Assembly (NCBI GenBank): GCA_037903355.1
Contig: JBAJFE010000012.1
Span: forward strand, 124,001 to 188,000
Direction: 5' to 3'
Length of the DNA: 64,000 nucleotides
Source of the DNA: Trichuris trichiura
Lineage: Eukaryota; Nematoda; Enoplea; Trichinellida; Trichuridae
In this document: positions 32,795-45,800 of the stretch, piece after piece
Position numbering within the stretch: position 1 is the stretch's first letter
Layout: each line of letters starts with the position of its first letter
The notes under the pieces: generated by a model
Seen by the model: the letters and a program-made list of their open reading frames with translations, nothing else
What the model was told of the DNA's origin: nothing
The model's database searches: none
Made by a program: the position numbers and the translations under genes

Positions 32795-34820
32795 TAGGTC
32801 GCGTTTTAAGAAAGCAGCTACTTCTCTCGTCTTGCGCAAGAAAGCAATACCTTGAAACCAAGCCTTATTGCTCCGAATTATCTTCAACATCAAGCACTCA
32901 GCGACTGTTGAATATTGAGTGACAGTAACTCAGCTTTTTCAACTGTACTTGCACTTACTGAAGAAACCGCAAGCTGCAATACCGTGTTTGACATTACGTA
33001 TCAGAAAAGTTCGCGCTATTTTTCGGCAAACAAAATAATCGTAAAGTTAAGCTGCAGAAACCCTCTTCGCTCAATATACTTCTTGCTGCTTTCAATATTG
33101 TTCTGGCAGCAAATAGAAGCTGCAGTGATGGAAACGAAGCGGCGGTGGAAACAGTGAAAATTACAAATCATTTTTTTGCGGACGTGAAGGTGACGCTTGG
33201 GTCGCGTAACCAAAAACGACGCTCTGGTAATACTTGTTATCCTTCGAGTGTAATGTTGTATAGAACTAATAACCTGCAAACATATTGGATACTGTACTCT
33301 GGTTTCTGGGCAGTTGCCACGTATCGTTATTCCGCGCGGCTTTCTTTGTGTGCTTGTTAAACGTAGTGCTTACACAAGATACCACATGTAAGCTCAAAAG
33401 TTAAAACTTGTTTTCACGCCTAACAAAACATGATTACTTGGCAATTCTTATTTGCACTTGTTTGAGTAATTGCACTGCTTGTCTCAGGCAGCAAAAACAG
33501 CGAAAACGGCAAACTTGTACATTTTTCACAATAAGCAAAGAACGTGTTCGCCTTTTCCGTCGAGAAAAGCTCATGCCAAGCTTGCGAATTTCACTTTCCT
33601 ATCCTTTTTGCGAAGTCTTGTTCCAATCAGTTGCTTCGAACGATCCTTTTGCACTTAAATAAACTGTTACGGTATTTCAGAATAAAAATCAAGTTTTATT
33701 AAGAGGAAAGCGTTGCTACTGGCAACGTACGTTTCATGCTAGTCAAAGTTTCAGAATAAGCGCGTAGGCATGTAGAAATTTGTTGCTTACGCATCCATCA
33801 GCTATACTGTAAGCTTGCAGGCCAGCTCGTTATGCTCATACGAAGCCTAAGCTAGAATGTAAGCCCTGTTTCAGGCTTAGGCACAGCTAAGGACAGAAAA
33901 GGATAACTGGCAAGTTTGCCAAAAACGGCAGAACAAAGTTACAGACGCGCGCGAGGGAAAGGAACCTGCATTTCTAGGCTATAGTATGAATTGTGAGCGC
34001 ATAATAAACATAAGCCAAAAAATGTCTCTTTCTCTCTTCGACGTTGGGCAAAGTTAAACATTTGTGGCCCGACCGGAAGTAAATGTGATAATATTCCCTC
34101 AGTAGAAAATTATAAGATGCTCTGCAGTATGCCAAAATCAGCATTGTCAGGTTCTTCACCTTAAGGTGCCAATAAAAACATTGTTGCGCTCTAAAATGAA
34201 TGTGCTCTGCGTAACAACAAACGTGTCATGCGATTATTGTACTTATTAGGCTATAAACTGGGACTTTCGACTTATTCAGTGAATATTACTGTTCACAACC
34301 AATCGAAGGAACAACTAGTAAGCAGAGCTGGTAAGAACTCTCGCTGGTTTGAAGGCTCGTTAAACAAAATCATTTGAAGCAAAATTTAAACATCAATCAT
34401 TACTGCTGCTGTTAGAGCATCAGTTTGTTAATACCAACCGGTTGACACGGACCACGGCATTAATTAAAAAGCGCACTTTGAAATAAGCAGTGAAAATTCT
34501 TCAACAATGACAAACCAGCCAAAGACAGCAAAAAGAAAGAGAAAACTAGCGCAGTTTTCTTAATACAGCAAGAAAGCTCTCTTGCGCGCATTTCGAAGAC
34601 AGCTTTTAAAACATTATTAGCGTCCATTGACTTTTTCAACGGGAAAACGGCATACATTGTAAGGAACCTATTTTTCTTTTTCCTCCCGCTGACAGAAAAT
34701 AACGCCAAATGCTCGAAACAACGGCAAAAAAGCGCTTAAAAAGCAAAAACGTGAAATAATTTACTCCACACTTACAGTAAGATATGAACGAATTAACTTG
34801 CATCAAACTTGTGACGTCTA
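32795..34820. other. Intergenic, possible MITE remnant
   Basis: Near 33840-33890 are GCCTAAGC and inverted GGCTTAGGC runs like those in the MITE cluster at 39.7-40.5 kb. Short frames are not recognised. Confidence 0.35.
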
Positions 34821-34826
34821 TGCTCC

Positions 34827-35525
34827 TTACAAACGAGATTGACGCGGGCCTAATCTCTGGAAGACATTAGGACGTCGACCTTTGTTCGGAGTATAAGTAA
34901 GTCGACTGAATACACTTGGTTTTCCTCCATACCCCGCGAGTCCTGCACGACGACCCCGAATGCCGGGGGTCCCAAGTCTCTCAAACACGCTAGGCCTTTT
35001 ACCTCTGGTCAACGTGCGACCTGAAGTTGGAATATCGGATGTTGACGAAACTGCGCCTTCCTGAAAGCGGGCGCCTTTGCTGGCGCGCAGAGGAGCTAAT
35101 AGCGACATTTCCTTGTTCATCTGCTGTTGCACCTCGTTGACACAAAGTTGAAACATTCTTACGGCGGGATGCTTATCCAACTTTTTGTTTACTGAGACAA
35201 ATGGGCGTGTAAAAACCATTGAGCTTGGTAGTGTTGGTTTCTGCTGGTTCACCGCCGTCGCTGGAGACGGGCCGAACAATGTCTGAGTTTTTGGTTGCTC
35301 GTTGAAAGATTCGACGTGGCAGACACGGTCCCTGTGCTGAAGAATCAACATACAGTCTCCAACAGGGTAAATCCCGATCTCTCGCAATGTTGTGATGGAC
35401 AGTAGTGGCAGAATGTCCGGTGTGATGTGATGGAGAGTGAATGCTTCCGCGTACCGCCGGCAAAGACCAGTGCTGATGCCAGCTTTCTCAAAAAACAATA
35501 TCCAATCGTGTTCGCTGTAATGCAT
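34827..35525 (-). CDS. SAM-domain protein with VFERLG-type motifs (C19orf47-like)
   Basis: A single-exon 232-residue protein; start chosen at ATG 35523-35525 (MHYSEHDWILFFEKAG) because the SAM domain begins at once. Residues about 3-65 form the SAM fold: WILFFEKAGI, TLREIGIYPVGDCMLILQH. The C-terminal third carries three spaced copies of a short motif: KRPSVFERLG, KPSVFSRL and RRPNVFQRLG, separated by arginine/glycine-rich linkers. This order resembles the vertebrate C19orf47 protein. SAM domains mediate oligomerisation or RNA/protein contacts; the precise role is unknown. The upstream frame continues open but reads as leader sequence, not conserved protein. Confidence 0.75.
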   Translation of the reverse strand: MHYSEHDWILFFEKAGISTGLCRRYAEAFTLHHITPDILPLLSITTLREIGIYPVGDCMLILQHRDRVCHVESFNEQPKTQTLFGPSPATAVNQQKPTLPSSMVFTRPFVSVNKKLDKHPAVRMFQLCVNEVQQQMNKEMSLLAPLRASKGARFQEGAVSSTSDIPTSGRTLTRGKRPSVFERLGTPGIRGRRAGLAGYGGKPSVFSRLTYTPNKGRRPNVFQRLGPRQSRL

Positions 35526-35539
35526 TTTGTAAGTGATGA

Positions 35540-36450
35540 ATAAAGAAATAAGGAATTTTCTCAACAAAAAGACACAGGTAACATTACAGTATACCCTACA
35601 AAGGGACAATTGTATGCTCAAGTTACTTATGGCAAACGACATGCTGACGACCGCTTTTGCAGTTTTTAGTTCAATCAAATCTGTAAAGCATTTCGTGACA
35701 AAAATTTTTAGATGCTTTCCGTTATTTCGGCAACAATAATGCTTCCACTGTGCCGTAATTTTGTCTGATTGACAGTTGCCATAATGTTGTAAACTGATGG
35801 TCGTACGTTCAACCGTTACTCAACACATGTTATCCGGAATGGCGGGAGACTTGTTTGAGCCCGTACAATAAAAGAACTTCCGCATGAGCGTTTCAGTTGG
35901 CGTCTTAAATTGTCATTAAGTAGAAACTGCCTACGTTTGGTCAAATCTTAAAATTTTTTGCACACTGCATCGTAAATTAAGTACAATCAGAAACGCGTCA
36001 CTGTACTATAGATGCAAAATATGCAAAGCTTTTGAGGGTATTTGTTGTAGATTATATAATTTAAAGTTATCAACAAGTTGCGCTTATAAGTGGTTGTGTG
36101 GCTGCGAGCTTCTTGCGGAGACCACTATGATCAAGGCTTATACACTGCTCGCGCTTAAAACTTGCGCATTTTTTTGTTTTGAGCACAGCTAAGGAAATTA
36201 TTCGTCGTTCGCTTATATTAAAGTATATACGCTCCTTGACTCATTTCGAATTACAACTTTGTTCTATTAACGGAATATAGTTTGTTCGTACACTAGAATT
36301 CATGCTAGCGACGGAATTGATTCGATTCCCTAAGTGCAGGCTTTTTCGACGAAAGTGGTATGTCATTAGCGAAACGAAACTGTATTCCGATACGAAATTT
36401 TGAGCTTCCACTAAAAGTAATCCAGTATTTGTCATATGAGCCATTGCTTT
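35540..36450. other. Intergenic between the SAM gene and TOPBP1
   Basis: Divergent arrangement: the SAM gene reads left and TOPBP1 reads right, so promoters for both probably lie here. No clear TATA box was picked out. Confidence 0.35.
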
Positions 36451-36454
36451 AGGC

Positions 36455-36610
36455 CAGTGTTTCTCAACGTGGGCCCTGGGGCCCCCCTGGGGGGCCCTGG
36501 AGGATAATGCGGCAGGACATTGTCCCAATAAACGGTGGGCCCTTACAAGGATTGGGGGGCCCTAACAAGGCCTAGGGAGGCCCTGGGGCAAAAAAGGTTG
36601 AGAAACTATG
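36455..36610. mobile_element. hAT-type MITE (156 bp)
   Basis: Starts CAGTGTTTCTCAAC and ends with its inverted partner GTTGAGAAACTATG, flanked by the 8-bp target duplication CTTTAGGC on both sides (36447-36454 and 36611-36618). TIR sequence and 8-bp duplication are typical of hAT elements. The interior is GC-rich with repeated GGGCCCTGG palindromes. Confidence 0.9.
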
Positions 36611-36868
36611 CTTTAGGCGAATGTAAGCACTTCTGCTGTAGGAGTGGCGAAGATCTATTTTATTTGTTGTGATTGGTAATTTTTCTTTAGCAGCTTATCT
36701 AATGCTGCTGTAACACTTTTATAGTCGCGACGCATTACCATTCTTGCGTTTTTAGATATAAAGGACGGAAGAAAACTTCTATTCGCAAATAACTTACCTG
36801 CATTCTTTAGATACTGTAAACTTTGCACGCGCTAGGTTAGCATTGTTTTATCCTTAATCCTGGTGGTA

Positions 36869-39800
36869 ATGTCCTTTTCAAACGAGTCAAGTTTGCTGTC
36901 AGCATCTTCGAAAGTTGTTCAACTTGTACGCCCGCCTGAGGGCGGCAACGTTTCCTGCACAAGTTTGGAGAATTTGCGCGAAGTATGTTGCATTTCTTCG
37001 TTCGGAAAGTTCCCCGTACTTGCTTTAGGCTTTGTTGAAGAAAAATGTTGAATCCGCTTGGCTGACAAACGAGCAGTGCGCCGAGATGCGAAACAAGGTA
37101 AAGCAACCTCTTGTATTTGCCGAATTTACGGGCAGCGGCTTCGAACGCGCATCGGAACTCGGATGCAGGTAGGCTGTTTGCTTGAAGTCTCTTTTTGTTC
37201 CATCCGCGTTGTTATTGCTTGTAGCATTTTTGGAGTGCCTTCAATTGTTCATTACTTGTCCAGCAACTTGGTAAACGATATTTTCCGTTGTTTGTATTGC
37301 TTATGTTACTCGTGCTCAGCCTTTGCCTAATGGGAAACCGCCAAACTTTTGCTTGGCAATGAGCAACTTAAAAATAACTTGCACCAACGTAGACAGGAAT
37401 ACCAGAGTAAGCAGGAGCTCTTAGTATTAGCCTTGCATAGTCCATTTTTCAGGATATTTTACATTCCATGATACAGTGGATGGATGGAGACGTTCAACGA
37501 GTCTTGACGACAGAATGTCGCGTTTTAATTGCTCAAGAAGTCGGTTCCAAAAAATATCACGTAATAGGTCGAACATGCAAAAGTTAGTTGCTTACGAAGC
37601 TTTTCAGGCTGCCGTTGCGGTCAACATTCCTATTGTGACCCCTCGGTGGGTGCTAGAAAGTTGGAAAAGGAGGCATGACCGAAACTTCCATGCCTCGGAT
37701 GCTTCGTTTTTAAACGAGTTTAAGTGTCCCGCGTTCTTGGGCCTTACCATCACTGTATCCGGTCTGCCAATGGAGGAAAGAACACGAATTCGGGATTTGA
37801 TATGCAACAATGGTTTGTCCTTTGTTTGTTCCTTCAATACGGGCAATGTCTCATGTTTTAGGCGGAAAGTTTTCCGGCGCTTTAGTACAAAACGAGACGA
37901 CACATTTAGTTGCGGACAAACCTTCTGGTATTAGAACAATCACTCAGTTCCGCATTTCAACTGGTAACCATTTAGGGCAAAAGTATGCAGCCGCAAGTCG
38001 TTGGGTGACAAATAAGGTGCACATAGTTAGGTCCGATTGGTTGTACAAGAGTGTTAATAAAGGATGCTGTTTGCCGGAAATCTATTTTTCCTTGGCTTCT
38101 ATGCCAGCGTCTAACAGGTCATCAACTCCTCTTGGAATATGTACCGTAACATGCTATTTTTTCGTCAGTAAAGTAATATACCATTTTAAGCCAGACTAGA
38201 TCAATTCGAAAGCTATTTTCATTATCCACACGAATCTCATTTGTCTAACGGAGATTTGGGATCCTCTGTTTCACAAGGTGGTAATGTTTCCCTTGCTCGT
38301 GAGTGTAGTTAATCGGAAGTCTAAATTTGTATAGCTGTTTTTTCATTATAGGAAGCTGTAATCTATCCGCCTTGCCTAGCTCGTCCGAATTGTACGAGAT
38401 GAGCAGCACGCTAAGTTCCTTCTGCTTGCCAGACTGCAAAATTTGGGTATACGGCTTCGATGCAACCTTAAGGGAACGTCTGTTTAAAATTATCGATTTT
38501 TGCGGTGCCATATCCGCCGATGGTACTTCAGCCTCCACCACTCATTTGGTGTTGAATGATACTGTTGACGAAAAAGACGTATCCATTCTGAAGAAATGTG
38601 ATTTTACCAACTGCCATATAGTTACTTTTCGTTGGCTAGTTAACAGCTTCAAGGCAAGTGCGCGCCTTGCTGAACCGGCATTTGCCCATCCACTCAGTCA
38701 AAAGCTGAAGTCGGCCAGTATAAAGGCTCAATCAGAACGGACCAACGAATTGTGAATACTTTTCGTTTTTGAAACTTCTCATTTTTTATTTGTTTGTTTG
38801 TTTTTTCAGCGTTTCTCAACCTGCAGCAAATGCATCCTCTCCGAAGGAAGCAATTGAAAGTATACTGTCCCAGTACGCGGCTCAAGATGAACCATCCGCG
38901 GTTCAACCAGGTTCAACAGGTTGCATATTCTGTATTTCAGAGTCAGCAGTGGTCATCCATTTTTTTCAGGTTACGTGAACGACGCTACGTCCAGCACGAT
39001 GCAAGTTTCCAAGAATGTTACCCTGTCAACTCAAAGCGCCTACGAAAATGTTTTCAATGGGGAGACGTTTCGCTTGTTGGGCTTCAATTCGGCGACTTTG
39101 GAAAAGCTTTGTAAAGATATACAACGGCTCGGAGGTAAATGTACAATTCTGAAGCATATCTTAGGCTTTCGAATCCATTTTCAAATTTGATTATTCCTTC
39201 CTATATATATATAGCATTTCCCGAGTCCCCTTGTAAGCTTCTCGTCATACATAGTTTATTTTTAAAAGTGATGTGTTCTTGGCGAAAAAGGTCTTTTTGA
39301 AGACGATAGGACTTCCCGAGCCTTCTTGTAAGCTTCTCGTCATTGATTTAAATAAAGGGTTAGTTGCACGTTGTTTTTCATAATAAGTTTTTGGAACTCA
39401 AGCAAGTGAAGGTCTGTATACCTTCGACAAGATGAAACAACGTGCAGCCGTCTCTCTATTTGAATTAACGACAAGCACCATACATGGGGCTCAGTAAGTC
39501 CTCGCAGCTTGAAAAAGACGCTCTTTGCCAAGAACCTGTTAATTTCTCGCAATAAACTATTTATAAGTTGGAGGCTATATAAGGAATCAGGAATTCTGTA
39601 GACAGCCCAAAATGTTTACGCAATGTATGATACACTTGATATTTCACACATCTCCTAAGCATCCTATTTAAAGCCTAACAGCAAACGGGCAAACTATTAA
39701 ATCGAACCTTTTCACTTATATCCCTGCTAGGCTACAGTGGCGACACCTATGTGACGAAGTGAATTGTTTCTTTGCCCGACTTAGGCTTAGGCTAAGGCGG

Positions 39801-42800
39801 AACACTATACTGAGCAAGGATGTGAGAAAAATTGAGTGCTTCGATCATGGGACCCTGTTGGCTATTGTGCTCTGCCTTAGCCTAAGCCTAAGCCTAAATA
39901 TATGGGCACCACAGCCACAACGTAGCAAGAGAACAGTACACTTTTCCCTGTAGGTTTCCAGGACCGTGGGTGACGTGACCCTAAGAATGCCTAGGCATTC
40001 TACACAATTCACGACGTTTTTGCGCAAAGTAGGAAATGAAAATTGTGAAAGCAACAGTTGCCCCCTTAAGTGGTGAGACCTTAAAAGTCTCCCCTGCGAG
40101 GACGCAATTCACAATTCACCCAACTTTTATTTGACGTTTTATATAATGGCTATACTTTGCATATAATGTCTAGGCAAAGTATGCGGCATATTAGAATAAT
40201 ACATTGCCCAGAAACGTTACGCGTAGTGTAGTATGCCATGGCATTCTTGTGGTCTTGTCACCTACAATCCTCAAAACCTACAGTGGCGACACCTACCAGA
40301 CAACATGTTTTGTTTTCTTGCTAAGTTGTAGTTGTGGTGTCCTTATACTTATGCTTAGGATTAGGCTAGGGCAAGGCCTGATAGCCGGCAGGGCTCTACG
40401 ACCAAAGTACAAAATTTTTTTCATATCCTTATCTGCTATTCTGTTCCACCTTAGCCTAAGCCTAAGCTAAGACATAAGAAAAGTATAGTTGGCAAAGTAG
40501 CAAAGAAACAATCCACTTCGTCTCGTAGATGTCGCCTCTGTAAGCTTTCGGTGACATAAGTGAAATGACTCAGTTTAATAGTTTGCCAGTTTACCATCAG
40601 GCGTTGTCTACAATGCCTAAGAGATGTGTAAAATATGGAATGTTTCGTACATCTCCCGACGATTTTTGCCGTCCTACAGATTGCGTAGCCATTAAATAGA
40701 ATGTATGTCTTCAAAAGTAGTCTGTAACTTCTATAGTGCTCAGGCAAGGTATACGGTATGTAAAAATAACGCAGAAGTTTTATAGTTTGGCTAAATACGT
40801 AACGTATTTTATAAAGTGATTAGACATTTACACACCGGTCGAAAGGGGGTGCCATGTTTGAGCAATTCTAAAGAGACCATAAAGTTCAAGGGCTTCCGAA
40901 GAATCAGAGATTGGCATTCCAATTAGAGAATGGTTAGGCATTCTATAAAATGCCTGTAAGATATATACGGAGAGAAGGAAAGAGAGAGAAGAATATCCTG
41001 ACAATATTTTTATAAGTGGCTTTTCATTGTTTTATGATTGCACATATGTTAATATGCTCCTTAGATATAAATGTTTCCATTTTTGTGCAGCTTTGTTTAA
41101 AAGCTTTGTTTATCTCAAAAGTTAATACTTTTCTCGTAGGTATAATTACCCCGAAGAATCCAAAATATTTGGTTACCCCATTGTTGACCAGATTGCCAGC
41201 AGCTTCCGACACTGAGGTCGAGCTAGTGTCACCAATTTGGATAGTAATAAGTGTCTTTAAATTTGAATGGTTTTTGTTTCTAAAAACTGACATGTTTTAG
41301 AAGAATTGTTTGGCAAACAATAGCATTGCCCCGCTGGATGGTAGCCCGCTGTTTCGTAGTTATTATTTGCCTGAATCGGAAAAGCCGTTAGCCGGTTGCG
41401 TCCTCTGCTTTAGTCAGTTTCACAGTACGGAAAGAGTCGCCCTTTCACAGATGGCCATTGGGGCGGGAGCAAAGTGCGTTAGTTGGCGTCGAAGCGACTT
41501 CTTTGCGCTTAAGTAAAGTTTCCTAGAGTTCAAGATGTCTTGTCACGCTTTTCAAAAGACAATATACTTGCGACAACACATTTGATTTTGCACTCGCCTC
41601 AAGGCGACAAGTATCGAAGCGCTCTCAGATGGAATGTGCCCTGCTTGAATACATCTTGGCTGGTCGACTGCATACGCTGTCGAAAAAGGGTTGATCATGC
41701 AGCCTACGCCTTTAGCAGCGAAGGAGGACAAGACGTGCCCACTCAAGCAGGAGTAAATGCAACAACTAGTCAACTGAAGATCACGAAAATGGCTACCCCG
41801 TCGGTACGTATTTTCCGAGAACGTTTTTTATTATTCAAATGCTATCTGTCTTGTTAGTTACTTATCGAAGTTGTGTTATAATGTTTGTAGCGCCCTCTGG
41901 AAAAGAGGTCCATAGCAGAAATCTCATACGATGTGGCATCTACCAGCTATCGCGATTTGGATCGCACCTACCAACCGAAATGGAGATTTGGTAGCACCCC
42001 TCCATTGCCTGATGAGTTGGAACCCAAGAAAAAAGTCATTACCTCCGTAAACTGCATACCGCCTTGTTCAAGCAAACGTTTTTTATTTTCCGCCGTTGTT
42101 TAGGAGTTGGCTTCTGCTTTGATGTCAGCCTTTGAACGCGTCAACGCGCAGTCCGCATTTGAAGAGGCAAATTGTAATTCCTCCAACGAGATGTGCCCTA
42201 GAAATATTCCCTCGTCGGCCTTTAAGGTAAAGTGTACCGGCAAAAAAACATAGCTGTTTCGCTCGATTTGGAAAACTAAAAAGCCTCTCTCTATTCGCGA
42301 AGCTTTCAGGGTGCAGCTTGCCTCGTCGTCACCTTGTACTAAAAAGGCTGAAAAAACGTCAAGTTCGGAATATGCTGCAGTTTAAAAATGAGCGGGCACG
42401 AGTCCAAACAGAGAAAGGCAGTCCCCTTTTGGAATAAGTTTCCATTCCATCTATGGCGATGGGAACATGATAAAATGGCTTAATTTAAGGTTGACTTTGA
42501 ACAATAAATTAAGGTGAAGTAAGTTAAATAAAAGCTTTCCCAAAAAAAGTAAACAAATAATTATAAACAACTTAAGAAGGAAGAACGGAATAGAAAAATG
42601 AAAAGAACAAGTACAAAGCGGAAGACGGTTACTGATCTTTCTGGTTTTCATCTCTACTTTGTTACAGCTTTCATAGCTGGAGCTTTTCCCGCCGTAGCTG
42701 AGCAGTTGGCGTGGGAGAAATGCAAGTTCAATTTTAAAAATATGAAAAGTAATTAGAGTTGACTTTCATTACGGAGTTTTCTTACGGCTTTTTTTCTTGC

Positions 42801-45800
42801 TAGTTGTTGCTTTTTAAAATAACCGAAACAAATGCCCTACCAGCGGATGATTGAGCAGTTATTTTAAAAAAGTCAGAACAACCTTACCCGTTCAGAGCTT
42901 TCGGGATTATCCTTGTCCAAGTCGTGGTCTGTCGCTAACCCATCTCTGTTAGATCTTCCAAAATTCCACGAATGGGTGCAGTACAGGCTCTCCACTTTTC
43001 TTGTCTACACTTTCTCCTGTTCAAACCTTATCCGTAAACAGGCGTTTCGAATTTGGGCTTGTAATTGGGAGAAAGCGCGATGGTCTACAACCATCATGAG
43101 AGAAGCGGAGGTGTGATGCACTTTGACTCTCAGATGTGATAGGGTTTTTTGATGTTCACGAATAGTCGATCGTAGTAAGAAGAAATTTGTTGACCGCGGT
43201 AGTTGAGCTAAAGTTAGCTTGTCTTATTTCAAGAATACTTAGAACGTAAAATCTCTTGTCCGGATGTTGCCGTATGTTTACACTGCTTCGCTTTTGCAGA
43301 ATCCACTGTGTAAACGTGTGGCTGGGCTGAATGAGTCCGCTCGGCAGACTTGCAGCCCAGTGAGAGCGCTACAGTCTCCATCGGATGCCGCTGTTGTTCC
43401 ATTGAGTATGGAAGCTTTCCCTGGCGCAGACCAGAATGTTCCCGAAGGCGTGCTTACCACGCTTTATCCAAACTTGCCTGTCTTTTCTGAGCAAACGGGC
43501 AATGCAGCTCGAACGAGTGATCCCACCTATGCCGAAGATGAAGCACCCAGATATCCCGTACTTGTATGCTTTGGAAGCTATGTCTTCAAGTTCTTTCCTT
43601 TTTCAGAGCAGGGAAGATGTTGAAATGAGAGAAAGTTTGAAGCAGCGTTTGTGTACAGTGCTACAAATGCGTTCCAGCTCAGAGAAAGGTAGGATATTTG
43701 TAAAGTCGCGTTGTTTGCCCTTGATTCGTTGTCTAGAATTGCTCCCTGCCGTAAACAAGGCCGAAAATGGGCCTTCAACCAGTGAGGTGCAAAGAAAAGA
43801 GTTGGACCACTTCGAAGCTACCTCTGATCAACCGCCCATCTTCAACAGCGAATATGAAGACGTCGTTGAGGCTCCTGTTGATTGGGATGACGATAACCAA
43901 CGGTGATACAAATATTTATGCAAATTTTCGCAATTCTGATTATGCTCTCTTCTAGTCGTGCTCGAGAGCAGATCGGCAGTCTTCTCAAGGAGCACGACCA
44001 AGCTACGCAAAGCAGCACTTCAACGTTGGATAAAGTAGTTATTCTTCCAAAGTGTCAATGCATGAAAAGACTAGTTGGAATATGCTTTAGGAAACAGCTG
44101 TGGCCTCCCGTCCAGTTTTCCTATTCACGCTGATCAGCGAAGAGGTTTGCCATTTGTCGCTTGCACTTTCCGCGGCTTGCAGGTTATTTTTTCTTCCTAC
44201 AGCAAAGGCGCAATTTCCAGTCCGTTCTAAGTCGTCTGAATGTTAAGTACGCGTTGACCAGCAGCTACGATCCAACTTGCACCCATCTCATAGCTGGTGA
44301 TAATATTGTTTTTGAGTTGAAAATGGCGCCAATTTTATAAACTGTTTTCAGGTTCGCTAGGCCGTACGAGCAAAGTGCTGAGCGCGATTGCGAAAGGCTG
44401 CTGGGTGTTGCATCCTTCCTTTATTGAAGCTTGCGACACTGCTAATTGCCTGGTCTCGGTGGGCTTTCTTTAAACCAAGCTACCGCATGTTTTCTTCAAA
44501 CGTTGGCGAATTTAGGAGGAGGAACACGAATGGTCGTTAGTTGAGAGTAAGGAGGACGATATTGGCGCTCGTTTGTTAGCTGCAGCGGTTCGTCGCTGGC
44601 GTATCCGCGTACAGGCGGTATTTTATCAAAAATTTTAGTATTGGCGTTATGAATAACATGAGTGCTATTGCAGGAGAGCACAGTTGCCTTTCAAGGTTGG
44701 AACATATTGTTGCTAACGCAGAAGAAGCAAAAGGGTATTGTCGAAATGCTTCGAAACGGCGGTGCTACCGTTTTCTTCGAGTAAGTCTTTCTCTTTCTCC
44801 GCCCGCGTGCAGGCTTCCACATTGATCAGATAATTCATTGGTACAATGAATACATATAAGCAGTAGCCTTCATGTTAGTCGGCATTTAATTGCTACAGTG
44901 AATAGTGCAGATAATCGAAAGTTCGGATGTCAGATAAATCAAATACCTATCCGGTTTTATAAATATTATAAATATGAGCAGAGTGGCGCAGAGGAAGCGT
45001 GCTGGGCCCATAACCCAGAGGTCCGTGGATCGAAACCACGCTCTGCTAGGTTTTGGCACTGCAACGCCTTGATTATTTCGCAGTGGCCCATACAAAACGC
45101 GTTTGCACAAAGTAAAGCTGTACATTAACAAGTAACGCTCATTGCAAACACATATAATCCGCTGGGGACAGAAGAGTCGACGCGCCTGCTGCATTTAGGC
45201 GTGATAGGGTTAACATACGTGAATTCATGTTATATTTTGTCGAACCTCTCTGGAAGAGCATACTAAGCAAAGATTGCTCTCCTACACTGAGCGTACACGC
45301 TATTGACTTCAATACCGCGTTGTGATTCCGTTCTTTACTATATTTACAACTGTTAATATTCACGTAGTTGGTTGTACGTCAATTTCATTTTCCTCGCCTT
45401 CCATATGCAATACGAAGGCTTAACTAGTTTTTTTTAGCTGTTGTGGAAATGGGCTCCGAAATGTACAGTAAGCTTAATGTAATGCAGGTAACGCAACGGA
45501 AAAATTTAGTTTTCTGTTAGTAACAGTCCCACGTCGGCCACGTTGAATGTATGCCAGCTAGGCTGAAGCAGAAAAGTCACTGTTATTCGAGAGGCTGGAG
45601 CAGTCGTAGGATTATTTTTTGCTCTCTGCTTGTGGGTACGGTAACTGGTTCCTTAGAGGTTAACTTCTGTTGGTTAAACAAGAGTTCGGTCTCTTCGTAT
45701 GTTTTGTGTTGCTCATTTTTTAGATTTTTGAAATCGAATTAGACGCTCAATCAGCGAATGGTTGAGCAGTTAATAGAGAGATGACTGAAAACAGCTAATC

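Noticed and set aside
37561..37583. A 23-base intron in TOPBP1 (gtaata...aaaag)
   Set aside because: Too short for an animal intron; using the acceptor TTTTCAG ending at 37607 gives a normal 47-base intron and the better BRCT sequence KKYHAAVAVNIPIV.
39779..39898. A true telomere or chromosome end
   Set aside because: Only two to three TTAGGC units on each side, inside MITEs and inside the TOPBP1 intron; not a telomeric array.
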